Below, in pieces: positions 1 to 7,162 of a stretch of 38,427 nt of DNA. Position 1 is the first letter of the stretch; every line of letters begins with the position of its first letter. The position numbers and the translations under genes were made by a program. Origin of the DNA: an uncultured Eubacteriales bacterium (GTDB lineage Bacteria > Bacillota > Clostridia > Oscillospirales > Oscillospiraceae); the NCBI GenBank assembly GCA_900544705.1, contig UQWH01000014.1, positions 1-38,427 of the forward strand, written 5' to 3'. The notes under the pieces were generated by a model, which was not told the DNA's origin, made no database searches, and was given only the letters and a program-made list of their open reading frames with translations.

Positions 1-836
1 AGACCGCGCAGAAGATGTACCACGAGATCAGCCCGGAGACCGGCGAATTCATCGATTTCATGATTGACCATGAGCTGATGGACTTGCAAAACAAGCCGGG
101 CAAGGCCTCCACAGGCTACATGACGAGCCTGCCCAGCCTGAAAGCGCCCTTCGTGTTCTCCTGCTTCAACCACACGATCTTCGATATGCAGGTGCTGACG
201 CACGAGCTGGGACACGCCTTTGCAGGCTATATGGCCATGCGCAGCCAGCCCATCTCGGACTATTACAGCGAGTCCACCGACATCGCGGAGATCCACTCCA
301 TGTCCATGGAGCAGTTTGCCTATCCCTATGCCGAGTGGTTCTTCGGCGATCAGGCGGACAAGTTCCGCTTCGCGCATCTGCAGGAGGCCATCACCTTCGT
401 GCCATTCGGCGTGGCGGTGGACGAGTTCCAGCACATCTGCTATGCGCATCCGGAGCTGACGCCCAAGGAGCGGACGTATCAGTGGCATCTGCTGGAGGAA
501 AAGTACATGCCGTGGCGCAAGTATGACAACGACCCCTTTATGGAGCGCGGCGGTTATTGGTACCACAAGCTGCACATTTACCTCTATCCCTTCTATTATA
601 TCAACTATACGCTCACGACCATGGGCGCGATGGAGTTCAAGAAGAAGTACACGGAAAACAAGCCCGCCGCATGGCAGGACTATCTGAATCTCTGCAAGAC
701 CGGCGGCAGCCGCAGCTATCTGGAAACGCTCCGCTATGCGAATCTGGCAAATCCCTTTGCGGCCGGTTCCGTTGCGCGCGCCTGCGGCTATGCCGAGAAG
801 ATCCTTCTCGATTCCATCGCAGCGCAGGAGAAATAA
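1..836 (+). CDS. M3 family oligoendopeptidase, 3' part (5' end outside window)
   Basis: Zinc metallopeptidase of the M3 (oligoendopeptidase F / thimet) family, which degrades short peptides in the cytoplasm. The frame is open from the first bases of the window, so the true start lies upstream. About 278 residues are present, against roughly 550-600 for the whole family, so this is the catalytic C-terminal half. The zinc site is visible as HELGHAF (HEXXH) near nt 201-221, followed downstream by the expected acidic segment AEIHSMSME, which should supply the third ligand. The helical C-terminal part (YYINYTLTTMGAMEF and following) fits the family. Stop TAA at 834-836. The next gene is convergent, and the gap between them is filled with hairpins that probably terminate both. 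The family is clear; the exact substrate is not known. Confidence 0.93.
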   Translation, partial: TAQKMYHEISPETGEFIDFMIDHELMDLQNKPGKASTGYMTSLPSLKAPFVFSCFNHTIFDMQVLTHELGHAFAGYMAMRSQPISDYYSESTDIAEIHSMSMEQFAYPYAEWFFGDQADKFRFAHLQEAITFVPFGVAVDEFQHICYAHPELTPKERTYQWHLLEEKYMPWRKYDNDPFMERGGYWYHKLHIYLYPFYYINYTLTTMGAMEFKKKYTENKPAAWQDYLNLCKTGGSRSYLETLRYANLANPFAAGSVARACGYAEKILLDSIAAQEK

Positions 837-910
837 GCCTCGGCTGCATCCGGTTGCAATAGAAAGGTTCTGTCCCCAACGATCGGAACCAAAACAAAAC
901 AAATAAGACA

Positions 911-942
911 GAAAAGGTGCGTTCAAACAAACGCACCTTTTC
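911..942. repeat. 32-bp hairpin repeat, copy 1
   Basis: Perfect inverted repeat: 13-bp stem GAAAAGGTGCGTT / AACGCACCTTTTC around the loop CAAACA. An exact 32-bp copy lies at 1137-1168. The A-rich 5' side and T-rich 3' side let it act as a rho-independent terminator in either direction. It lies 75 bp past the peptidase stop, between convergent genes. Confidence 0.85.
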
Positions 943-985
943 GCAGCTTGCCAAAAAGTCCTTTTGGACTTTTTTGGCAAGCTGC
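943..985. terminator. Long near-perfect hairpin, probable bidirectional terminator
   Basis: A 43-nt near-palindrome directly abuts copy 1 of the 32-bp repeat. The arms GCAGCTTGCCAAAAA and TTTTTTGGCAAGCTGC enclose GTCC-TTTT-GGAC, with a single unpaired base. It carries A/T runs inside the stem rather than a classical T tail after it, so termination is likely but not certain. It could also fold as a long RNA hairpin that serves as a processing site. Confidence 0.6.
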
Positions 986-988
986 CTA

Positions 989-1032
989 CAAAATTGCAAA
1001 ATCAATATTTGTAGTATTATTTTGCAATTTTG
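989..1032. repeat. AT-rich inverted repeat
   Basis: Fourteen-base arms CAAAATTGCAAAAT (989-1002) and ATTTTGCAATTTTG (1019-1032) are perfect reverse complements around a 16-nt AT-rich loop. It is the third of a series of adjacent hairpins between two convergent genes. No function can be read from it. Confidence 0.7.
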
Positions 1033-1057
1033 GCCGCTGCGGCGGGTGATTAAACGC

Positions 1058-1084
1058 GAAAGGAAACCCTGACGGTTTCCTTTC
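1058..1084. terminator. Hairpin, possible terminator
   Basis: Eleven-base arms GAAAGGAAACC (1058-1068) and GGTTTCCTTTC (1074-1084) flank the loop CTGAC. It is the fourth hairpin in the intergenic cluster. The T-rich stretch that follows (CTCTTTTCTTCC) is a poor U tail. Confidence 0.5.
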
Positions 1085-1136
1085 ACTCTTTTCTTCCCTC
1101 CGAAACTTTCAGCCAGACAGTTTTTTGACTGCCTGA

Positions 1137-1168
1137 GAAAAGGTGCGTTCAAACAAACGCACCTTTTC
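1137..1168. repeat. 32-bp hairpin repeat, copy 2; terminator of the minus-strand surface protein gene
   Basis: Identical base for base to 911-942. It begins only a few bases past the stop codon (1175-1177) of the minus-strand gene. On that strand it ends in a T-rich arm, so it is the likely terminator of that gene. Two perfect copies within 230 bp suggest recent duplication or a mobile terminator-like repeat. Confidence 0.8.
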
Positions 1169-1174
1169 TGCAAT

Positions 1175-2320
1175 CTATGAATCTTGCTTCTTGTTCTTTC
1201 CGAGGAAGAACGCCAGCAGCGCACAGCAGGCAAGGATGATCGCCGCGAGCGCGATATACTTCCACGGTTCTCTCTGGCGCAGGGTCACACGCTGCTTCTG
1301 CACAGTCGGCGTGTAATGCCTGGTTTGCGTGGCCGGAGAAGAATCCTCAGTCTGCGCGCCCGTGGGCGAATGTGCGGCTTCTGCGGCCGGTTCCCTCTGC
1401 TGCGCCTGCGGCGCAGAAGAATTCTCCGACGGGCCAGCGGAAGGAACGTTTGAACTTCCCGCCGCTGCGGAGGAAGCGCCGGCAGAAGCGACGGAATTGG
1501 TTGAATTTTTCTGAGTGTAAGATGCCCCGCAGACGGTGCAGGTATATTTTGTCCCGCGTTTGATGGCTTTCCCTGCGTCCCAGACATGGCCGGCGGCGGG
1601 AATTGCTTCCCGCTCCGCGGCGCCGCAGGGACAGGTGTGGACCCGCTCACCAGCTTCCTCACATCCGGCTTCCCGCACGACGATCCAACCATCCGGGTAG
1701 GTATGCACATGGCCGGGATCCGTGCGGACGGTTACAAAGAAAGATGCCGTGGCATCGCCGTAGCGCAGAATGATCTCCTGTGTGCCTATGGTCAGCGGTG
1801 ACCGGGCGTATTCCAACTGTGCGCCGTCCGCGGTTTCAAACGTGAGGTCACCATACTGAATTCGGACGCGCAGACCGGTCAGATCCGGTGATTCCCCGGC
1901 AAAATAGTCCAGCTTGTCCGGCAGAGATAGAATTTCCACGGAGGTTGTGGGGACAATGAAGGTCACAGAGATCCAGCGGCTGTAGACGGCTTCGCTCCGC
2001 GCACCGTCCGAAATGTTCCGGACTGCCGCGCAATAGTACATCGTACCGGGTGTGGCAGCCGGTGTGTAGTCGCAGGAAACGGCACCGGTGAGGAGCGTCG
2101 CCGCAGCAAGGTCCGGCGCAGCGGCGGAGTACCACTGATATTCCAGTGTGCCCCCTTCGGGTGAGTGTGCGCCGACGGACAGAAGCGGCGGCTCCAGCTC
2201 TATGGGCAGAATACAGTCCGGCGTTGCACTGTCGATCACAGGCGCGGCGGGCGCGGCAAGGACTTGCGTGCAGAGCAGCGCCAGCAGCAGAAATACGACC
2301 GAAAGGGAAATGGCGCGCAT
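1175..2320 (-). CDS. Exported, membrane-anchored protein with bacterial Ig-like domain
   Basis: A 381-aa surface protein of unknown role. Residues 1-22 form a signal peptide (MRAISLSVVFLLLALLCTQVLA, cleavage after VLA). Residues about 25-125 look like a beta-sandwich (LEYQWYSAA...YYCAAVRN). Residues about 125-205 resemble a group 3 bacterial Ig-like domain (LPDKLDYFAGESPDLTGL, then IGTQEIILRYG and a final FFVTVR). Next comes a Cys-rich module with HTCPCGA and YTCTVCGAS plus AAGHVWDAG, a pattern common in clostridial surface proteins. A Ser/Pro/Ala-rich linker follows, then one C-terminal membrane helix (IALAAIILACCALLAFFLG) and a short basic tail. No LPxTG motif is seen, so anchoring is by the helix. 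The start is ATG 2320, preceded by a GAGGGG-type site, and a consensus promoter lies upstream. It probably acts in cell-surface contact or binding. Confidence 0.85.
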   Translation of the reverse strand: MRAISLSVVFLLLALLCTQVLAAPAAPVIDSATPDCILPIELEPPLLSVGAHSPEGGTLEYQWYSAAAPDLAAATLLTGAVSCDYTPAATPGTMYYCAAVRNISDGARSEAVYSRWISVTFIVPTTSVEILSLPDKLDYFAGESPDLTGLRVRIQYGDLTFETADGAQLEYARSPLTIGTQEIILRYGDATASFFVTVRTDPGHVHTYPDGWIVVREAGCEEAGERVHTCPCGAAEREAIPAAGHVWDAGKAIKRGTKYTCTVCGASYTQKNSTNSVASAGASSAAAGSSNVPSAGPSENSSAPQAQQREPAAEAAHSPTGAQTEDSSPATQTRHYTPTVQKQRVTLRQREPWKYIALAAIILACCALLAFFLGKNKKQDS

Positions 2321-2375
2321 GATACTTCAAACCCCTCTTTCTTCCCGGTTTGAGATGCAATTTATATCTGAATTT

Positions 2376-2404
2376 ATAATAACGTGGAAAAACGACCGTG
2401 TCAA
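2376..2404 (-). promoter_or_regulatory. Sigma-A promoter of the Ig-like surface protein gene
   Basis: On the minus strand, -35 TTGACA (2404-2399) and -10 TATTAT (2381-2376) are separated by exactly 17 bases. The -10 lies about 55 bases upstream of the ATG at 2320. Confidence 0.8.
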
Positions 2405-2715
2405 CGCTTTTTTGACATTTTTCGACCGGATGTGAGAAAAAAGATGCGAAAACAAAAACTGATTTCCGAAATTGTATAGTAAGGAGATGCCGTGAAAGCT
2501 CTTGCTGCTGCCTGATTTCAGAAAACTTTGCAGCTGCGGTTTTTTTGTCCAACGGTGATTTCTTATGCTTTACCTTTTGTACTCTGGTCATTTTTACCCT
2601 CCGTAGTCATTTGACTTTGTAGAGAATACCATGGAATCAGTCTATCTACAGTTTACAGGAACTGGACGCGCAATGCAATAATAACATTCGAGGCATATAG
2701 GTGTTTACACCGGGC
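2405..2715. other. Intergenic stretch without a convincing gene; one orphan hairpin
   Basis: This AT-richer stretch lies between two divergent genes. It holds a hairpin with arms near 2504-2511 and 2530-2537 (one mismatch) followed by a run of seven T (2540-2546), which looks like a plus-strand terminator with no gene before it. A seven-codon ORF preceded by AGGAG overlaps its left arm. On the minus strand, an ATG at 2591 has a good GGAGGG site, but its frame runs into the promoter and antisense to the next gene. The region may hold remains of a lost small gene. Confidence 0.35.
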
Positions 2716-2743
2716 TTGCATTTTTCCTGCCGGGTGCTACAAT
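2716..2743 (+). promoter_or_regulatory. Promoter of the MGMT-family gene
   Basis: -35 TTGCAT (2716-2721), 16-base spacer, -10 TACAAT (2738-2743). It lies 26 bases before the ATG at 2770, leaving a short leader with the ribosome site AAAGGAAG. Confidence 0.7.
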
Positions 2744-2769
2744 AGTTCCAAAGAAAGGAAGATGGGAAG

Positions 2770-3069
2770 ATGGACGAACGGCTGGTTTATGAGATCCTCT
2801 CGGCGGTGGAGGAAATTCCGGAAGGGAAGGTTGCGTCTTACGGGCAGATCGCCGCGCTGATCGGCAGAGAGAAAAACGCCCGGCTGGTTGGCCGGGTGCT
2901 GCGCGACGCGGAGCTTTATGGGGAGTATCCCTGTCACCGGGTCGTAAATCACGTAGGGCGGCTGGCGCCCGGCTGGCCGGAACAGCGGATGCTTCTTGAA
3001 CGTGAGGGCGTGGAGTTCCGGCCGGATGGCCGCGTGGAGATGCGGCGCTTTCAATGGAATATAAAATAA
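2770..3069 (+). CDS. MGMT-family DNA alkyl-binding / methyltransferase protein
   Basis: A 99-aa protein of the DNA-binding domain family of O6-alkylguanine-DNA alkyltransferases. Residues 15-32 (EIPEGKVASYGQIAALIG) are the typical helix-turn-helix entry. The active-site loop is YPCHRVVN with Cys55, so the acceptor cysteine is present. The length and the C-terminal pattern (GRLAPGWPEQRMLLEREGVEF) look more like the small alkyltransferase-like (ATL) proteins, which normally carry Trp at this place. It lacks the N-terminal domain of Ada/Ogt. The likely role is repair or flagging of alkylated guanine; whether it transfers alkyl groups cannot be read from the sequence. It is monocistronic, with its own promoter, and faces a convergent ABC operon across a shared terminator. 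Confidence 0.88.
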   Translation: MDERLVYEILSAVEEIPEGKVASYGQIAALIGREKNARLVGRVLRDAELYGEYPCHRVVNHVGRLAPGWPEQRMLLEREGVEFRPDGRVEMRRFQWNIK

Positions 3070-3100
3070 CAGGCGGCCCCGTTTTACGGGGCCGCCTGTT
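3068..3100. terminator. Bidirectional terminator between convergent genes
   Basis: A strong inverted repeat, AACAGGCGGCCCCG / CGGGGCCGCCTGTT, with loop TTTTA. It starts inside the stop codon of the MGMT-family gene and ends 6 bases before the stop of the minus-strand ABC ATPase. The GC-rich stem can stop both transcripts. Confidence 0.8.
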
Positions 3101-3106
3101 CTGCGT

Positions 3107-3784
3107 TCAGCGCTGGGTGCGGATGCTCTTGACAAGTCCGCTGTCGATGGTGATGCAGATGTCAGCCTGCGCGGCGATGTCCGGGTCGTGCGTCACGAGG
3201 ATGAGCGTCTGATGGAAATCATCCACGACGCGGCGCAGGAGCTGCACGACCTGTTCGGAGGTGGCGCTGTCGAGGTTGCCGGTCGGTTCATCCGCAAGGA
3301 TGATGGACGGGCGCGTCAGCAGGGCGCGGGCAATGGCGCAGCGCTGCTGTTCGCCGCCGGACATCTGCCACGGGTACTTGCGCAGAAGCTCCGCAATGCC
3401 CAGCTCCTGCGTGATCTGGTCGAAATAGGCCATGTCGGGCTTTTTTCCGTCGAGCAGGACGGGCGCGAGAATGTTGTCCTTGGCGGTGTGCTCGTCAAGC
3501 AGATTGTAGGACTGGAAGATGAAGCCGATCTGGCGGCGGCGGAGCTGCGCCAGTCGGGTATCCTTGAGCTTGTAGATGTCCTCGCCGTTCAGAATGACCT
3601 GACCGCCGGTGGGACGGTCGAGGCTGCCGAGCAGGTGTAGCAGGGTGGACTTGCCGGAGCCGGATTTGCCGATGATGGCATAGAATTTTTCGGCTTCGAA
3701 TTCCAGATCGATGCCTTTCAGCGCCTGATAGGAGACACCGCCCTGGGTGTAGGTTTTTTCCAATCCGATTGTTTGCAGCAGCAT
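3107..3784 (-). CDS. ABC transporter ATP-binding protein (MacB/LolD type)
   Basis: A 225-aa ABC ATPase that should power the FtsX-type permeases encoded directly upstream in the same operon. All motifs are intact: Walker A GKSGSGKST (residues 39-47), Q-loop Gln91, signature MSGGEQQR (141-148), Walker B IILADEP (161-167) and switch His199. Length and sequence (FIFQSYNLLDEHTAKDNI, LADEPTGNLD) fit the MacB/LolD/BceA group, which couples to FtsX permeases with large extracellular domains in mechanotransmission, export or peptide sensing. The start ATG (3784) lies 3 bases past the stop of the preceding permease gene, so the two are likely translationally coupled. This single ATPase apparently serves three permeases. 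Confidence 0.95.
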   Translation of the reverse strand: MLLQTIGLEKTYTQGGVSYQALKGIDLEFEAEKFYAIIGKSGSGKSTLLHLLGSLDRPTGGQVILNGEDIYKLKDTRLAQLRRRQIGFIFQSYNLLDEHTAKDNILAPVLLDGKKPDMAYFDQITQELGIAELLRKYPWQMSGGEQQRCAIARALLTRPSIILADEPTGNLDSATSEQVVQLLRRVVDDFHQTLILVTHDPDIAAQADICITIDSGLVKSIRTQR

Positions 3785-3787
3785 AGT

Positions 3788-6700
3788 TTATTCTCCTCTC
3801 TCCAAACCTTTGATGGTACCGATGACGGATGACTGACATAGACGATGATAGGGAAGGACGCGCAGCAGGGTGATAAGGACAAGTGCGGCGAGGCAGAGGC
3901 ACAGATGCAGGTTCCATGGGTACTGCCACAAAAGCCCCTGCGTCAGCGTAGTGACGAGTGCGGCGGGGGAAAGCGTATGGAAGCCGGTTTCAAAGAAAGC
4001 GCAGACAAGAAGAATCAGCGCGTAGGCCGCGTTTGCAAGCAGCACGGCCCATAAGCCCTCCCGCAGAGCAAGCAGCCAGTGGGTCCGCCAGATGGCGGCT
4101 TTGGAAGCGCCGAGCGCGCGGAGGATGCCGATGCGGCGGCGCTCCTGCTCGGCCATGTCCGACAAAATGAACAGCAGGATGATCATAACCAGCAGCACGG
4201 CGGCAGCGCCCAGCAGAACGGTCATGACTCGCTGACTCTGACAGGCCGCGAGTCGCTCTTCCTTTTCCCGGAAGTTGTTCTTCATTTCCAGTCCCTCGGC
4301 CTCCGCCAGATTCCAGCAGGTGGCGGTATGATCCTCGGCATCCGGAGAATAGAACTGGAAATAGGTCTTGCCGTGGCAGTATTCGCAGTGCATGAGGTTG
4401 TTGTAGGGAATCCAACGGATCTCCTCGGCGGAGTAGCTCTGCGCGGCATTCGGATAGATCTCCGTGATAAGCGTCTGCCCCGAGATCAGGATACCGGGCG
4501 CGGCGCCGCTGCCGAAGAGCCAGATGCCGGGGTATTCATGCAGCACGGCCAGCACCTCGACGGAGGCATGATTCGTTTCTTTTACGACCTCGCGCTCTGT
4601 CAGATGATGCGTGTCGGCAGAAAGCGAGAGAATATCGCCCGTTTGGATGCTGTTGTCCGTTTTGTAGCGGTAGGCGTCGACGGGGTCGGAGCTGTAACGC
4701 TGAGAGCCGTTTCGATTATCTTTGTAATAGGGCATCAGAAGGATGCAGCCCTCGCCGGAGAGGAGCTTTTTTGTGTCGATCGGCCCGGTATAGGCCAGAA
4801 GCTCCTGCAAAATCGAGTTGTCTTCCTTCATGCCGGCGATGCGCACCGTATGGGAAAGATCGGAAAGGACGGGGCTGTCCTCATAGTCTGCAAGCGTGAC
4901 ATTCTCCGCGGCAAGATAGGAATCCAGCCGGGCAGGCAAACTGCCCAGCGCGTCCGAGGCGGCGTATTCCTCCATCTTCTGGCGGAGGAAGCGCGGCCGC
5001 ATCGCATAGGGCGCAGTCATCACATAGTCCGGCATATTGCTGCGTCTGACATTGCTGCGGTAATCGTCGAAGGCAAAGTGGGAAAGCAGCAGCGTCAGCA
5101 AGGCCAGCAGCAGGCCAAGCGCACACAGCAGCCGTGCAAGGAAGCTGCGGCGGCGGTTGAACTTTGCGGCAGCATGCTCCATCTCCAAAAGGGGGCCGCG
5201 GCGGAGCTGGCCGCGCTTCGGCAGCTTCCGGACGGCGGCGCTTGCGCGGCCCGTGAGGGGCAGACGCAGGGAATAAAGAAGAGGAAGCTGCAAGCCGAGC
5301 AGCAGGCTGAATGCTCCAAAAATTGCGCTGCGCAGCAGAAAACCCGTGTCAAAGGCCAGCACGGAGATGTGATAGAACCGGTGCAGCGCGGCAGATGCGG
5401 CCAGATAACCCAGCGGCAGGCCGATAAGCAGGGAGAGAGCCAAGAAGAGCAGCGCCTCGGTGAGCTGCATGACGGCGGCCTGACCGGGCTGTAGGCCGAT
5501 GGAGCGCAGCAGCACCAGACTGTGTGCGCGGCGCTTGCTCTGCACCACACAGATGACCAGCACCGCACAGGCGGAAATCAGCACCAGAATTCCGTCCAGA
5601 ACGGTGCTGCTCGTGCCGGATGCGCCGGTTTCCTTCGGATAGGCATAGGTATTGACGCGGGTGGCGAACTCATTTTTCTCATATTGTTCGTCCAGCGGCG
5701 GATACTCGAACGTCGGCCGGATGCGCTCTAGGCCGGGGAACTGGAAGTCCGGCGATGCCAGCTCCTCGTCCGTGAAGGAGAAGGGCTGGCCGTTTTCATC
5801 CAAAACGTCCGGATAGACATAGCGCGCCGTGCCGTCCTCAGCGTAGTCGATATAGCCCTTGCGGTATACCTCGCAGTTTGCGGCGGGATCCCATGCGTGG
5901 AATTCGACCGTCGTGTCCTGCCCGCCCCAGGCATCTTCCGAATAGCGGATCTGCTCCCAGTAGGGCTGCGCCAGCGCACTCTCCGAAGCGGCGGCTTCGT
6001 CGTACAGCATGGCAACGGATGCCGGACTGCTGATCAGCAGAGTGGAGGAGCGCTGATTCCTGTCATAGTAGAATTCCAGATCCTCCACCTGCTCCTGCGC
6101 GGACGCGATGCAGCGGAGAATCTTTTCCCGACCCGCGGTGGAGAGAAAGGCGTCCGGCATATCGTGACCGCCGGTGTCCCACGTCGCCTCATAAGCCTTC
6201 AGGATTCCGCAGACGGTGTAGGGGATGTTTGCGCTCACCTCGGTGTAGGCGTTTGTCAACTGGATGGTCTGGCCGGCAAGCTCACCGTACAGCTCGCCTG
6301 TAAGGGTCAGCTTTGTGGTGGTACGAAGCGCGGTGAAATAAAAATCCTCAGAGGAAATGAGAACCGGTTCCTTTGCAGTGAATTCCCTGCTTTCGGAGAA
6401 ATAAACATAATCACGAAGGTAGGTTTTTATGGAGACTTCCAGCTCCTCCGGCGTCATGTTCTTCGGATCGACCGGCTCGTCCCGGCCGAGGCAGTCGCGC
6501 GTCAGATAGGGATAGGTCACGCTGGTTCTGTCGCGCTGCCAGTTCTCCTTTGCTTCGGCAATAAACGCAAGATATTCGTCCATCCGGGACGGGATCAGCT
6601 GCGTCAGCCCGCGGTCGAAGGCCTCATCTATGCGCCGACGCTGCTGCTGCTCAAAGGCTTCCGCATCCGCCGCTTCGGCAGACCATACAAACCGAACGGT

Positions 6701-7126
6701 GATATTCTCGCCGACCTCCGGCAGCGCGCCGATGGCAAACTGATTCTCCACGAGGAGAATCTCGTTCTCCGCCTCCGGCAGGCGGCCTTCGAGCAGCCGG
6801 AAGTTTCCGAGAGTCATCGCCTCCGGCGTCATCACACTGGTTAGCTCACCCTCCGAGGATAAGCTGACCGAGGGAAGCACCGCGCACTGCGCGCCTTGTT
6901 CGGAAAGGGCCTGCGCAAGCGCTTCACATTCCTCGCTGCTGCGTTCAAGCAGCATGAGCTTCCAGCTTCCGTAGGAGCTTTCCCGCTGGAGCTGGGCCTC
7001 TGCCTGCGTGGACGGCAGGATGATTGCAAGCGCGGAGGAAAGCAGGAAGGAAAGCACAAGCACAATCAGCAGCAGGGAGGATTCCTTCCGGCGGCCGATC
7101 ATTCCCTTCCATGTCAGATGAAACAC
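3788..7126 (-). CDS. FtsX/MacB-like ABC permease, paralog 3 of 3
   Basis: A 1112-aa membrane protein. One N-terminal helix (LLLIVLVLSFLLSSALAIILPS) is followed by a large extracellular domain (about 40-510). A first FtsX domain with three helices (from about 520, LVLISACAVLVICVV) comes next, then another helix near 680, a second extracellular domain and a C-terminal FtsX domain with three helices. The end VIGTIKGLERGE is shared by all three paralogs. The second extracellular domain contains a conserved CEYC pair before GKTYFQFY. It is the last permease before the ATPase (3-base gap). By analogy it could export a lipid, peptide or lipoprotein, or sense an antimicrobial peptide; the sequence does not settle which. 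Confidence 0.9.
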   Translation of the reverse strand: MFHLTWKGMIGRRKESSLLLIVLVLSFLLSSALAIILPSTQAEAQLQRESSYGSWKLMLLERSSEECEALAQALSEQGAQCAVLPSVSLSSEGELTSVMTPEAMTLGNFRLLEGRLPEAENEILLVENQFAIGALPEVGENITVRFVWSAEAADAEAFEQQQRRRIDEAFDRGLTQLIPSRMDEYLAFIAEAKENWQRDRTSVTYPYLTRDCLGRDEPVDPKNMTPEELEVSIKTYLRDYVYFSESREFTAKEPVLISSEDFYFTALRTTTKLTLTGELYGELAGQTIQLTNAYTEVSANIPYTVCGILKAYEATWDTGGHDMPDAFLSTAGREKILRCIASAQEQVEDLEFYYDRNQRSSTLLISSPASVAMLYDEAAASESALAQPYWEQIRYSEDAWGGQDTTVEFHAWDPAANCEVYRKGYIDYAEDGTARYVYPDVLDENGQPFSFTDEELASPDFQFPGLERIRPTFEYPPLDEQYEKNEFATRVNTYAYPKETGASGTSSTVLDGILVLISACAVLVICVVQSKRRAHSLVLLRSIGLQPGQAAVMQLTEALLFLALSLLIGLPLGYLAASAALHRFYHISVLAFDTGFLLRSAIFGAFSLLLGLQLPLLYSLRLPLTGRASAAVRKLPKRGQLRRGPLLEMEHAAAKFNRRRSFLARLLCALGLLLALLTLLLSHFAFDDYRSNVRRSNMPDYVMTAPYAMRPRFLRQKMEEYAASDALGSLPARLDSYLAAENVTLADYEDSPVLSDLSHTVRIAGMKEDNSILQELLAYTGPIDTKKLLSGEGCILLMPYYKDNRNGSQRYSSDPVDAYRYKTDNSIQTGDILSLSADTHHLTEREVVKETNHASVEVLAVLHEYPGIWLFGSGAAPGILISGQTLITEIYPNAAQSYSAEEIRWIPYNNLMHCEYCHGKTYFQFYSPDAEDHTATCWNLAEAEGLEMKNNFREKEERLAACQSQRVMTVLLGAAAVLLVMIILLFILSDMAEQERRRIGILRALGASKAAIWRTHWLLALREGLWAVLLANAAYALILLVCAFFETGFHTLSPAALVTTLTQGLLWQYPWNLHLCLCLAALVLITLLRVLPYHRLCQSSVIGTIKGLERGE

Positions 7127-7162
7127 ATTCTCACTCCTTTTTTGTTTGATAGATAAAACGGA

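Noticed and set aside
911..1168. A CRISPR array
   Set aside because: Only two identical repeats, themselves perfect hairpins, with further hairpins rather than a unique spacer between them; no cas genes.
637..1233. A minus-strand 198-aa frame across the hairpin cluster
   Set aside because: It consists of translated inverted repeats and the antisense of the peptidase, with no ribosome site.
1848..2591. A minus-strand frame of 247 aa starting at 2591 with a good GGAGGG site
   Set aside because: It runs over the promoter at 2376-2404 and then out of frame through the Ig-like protein gene. Only the first 50 or so residues could be a relic of a small gene.
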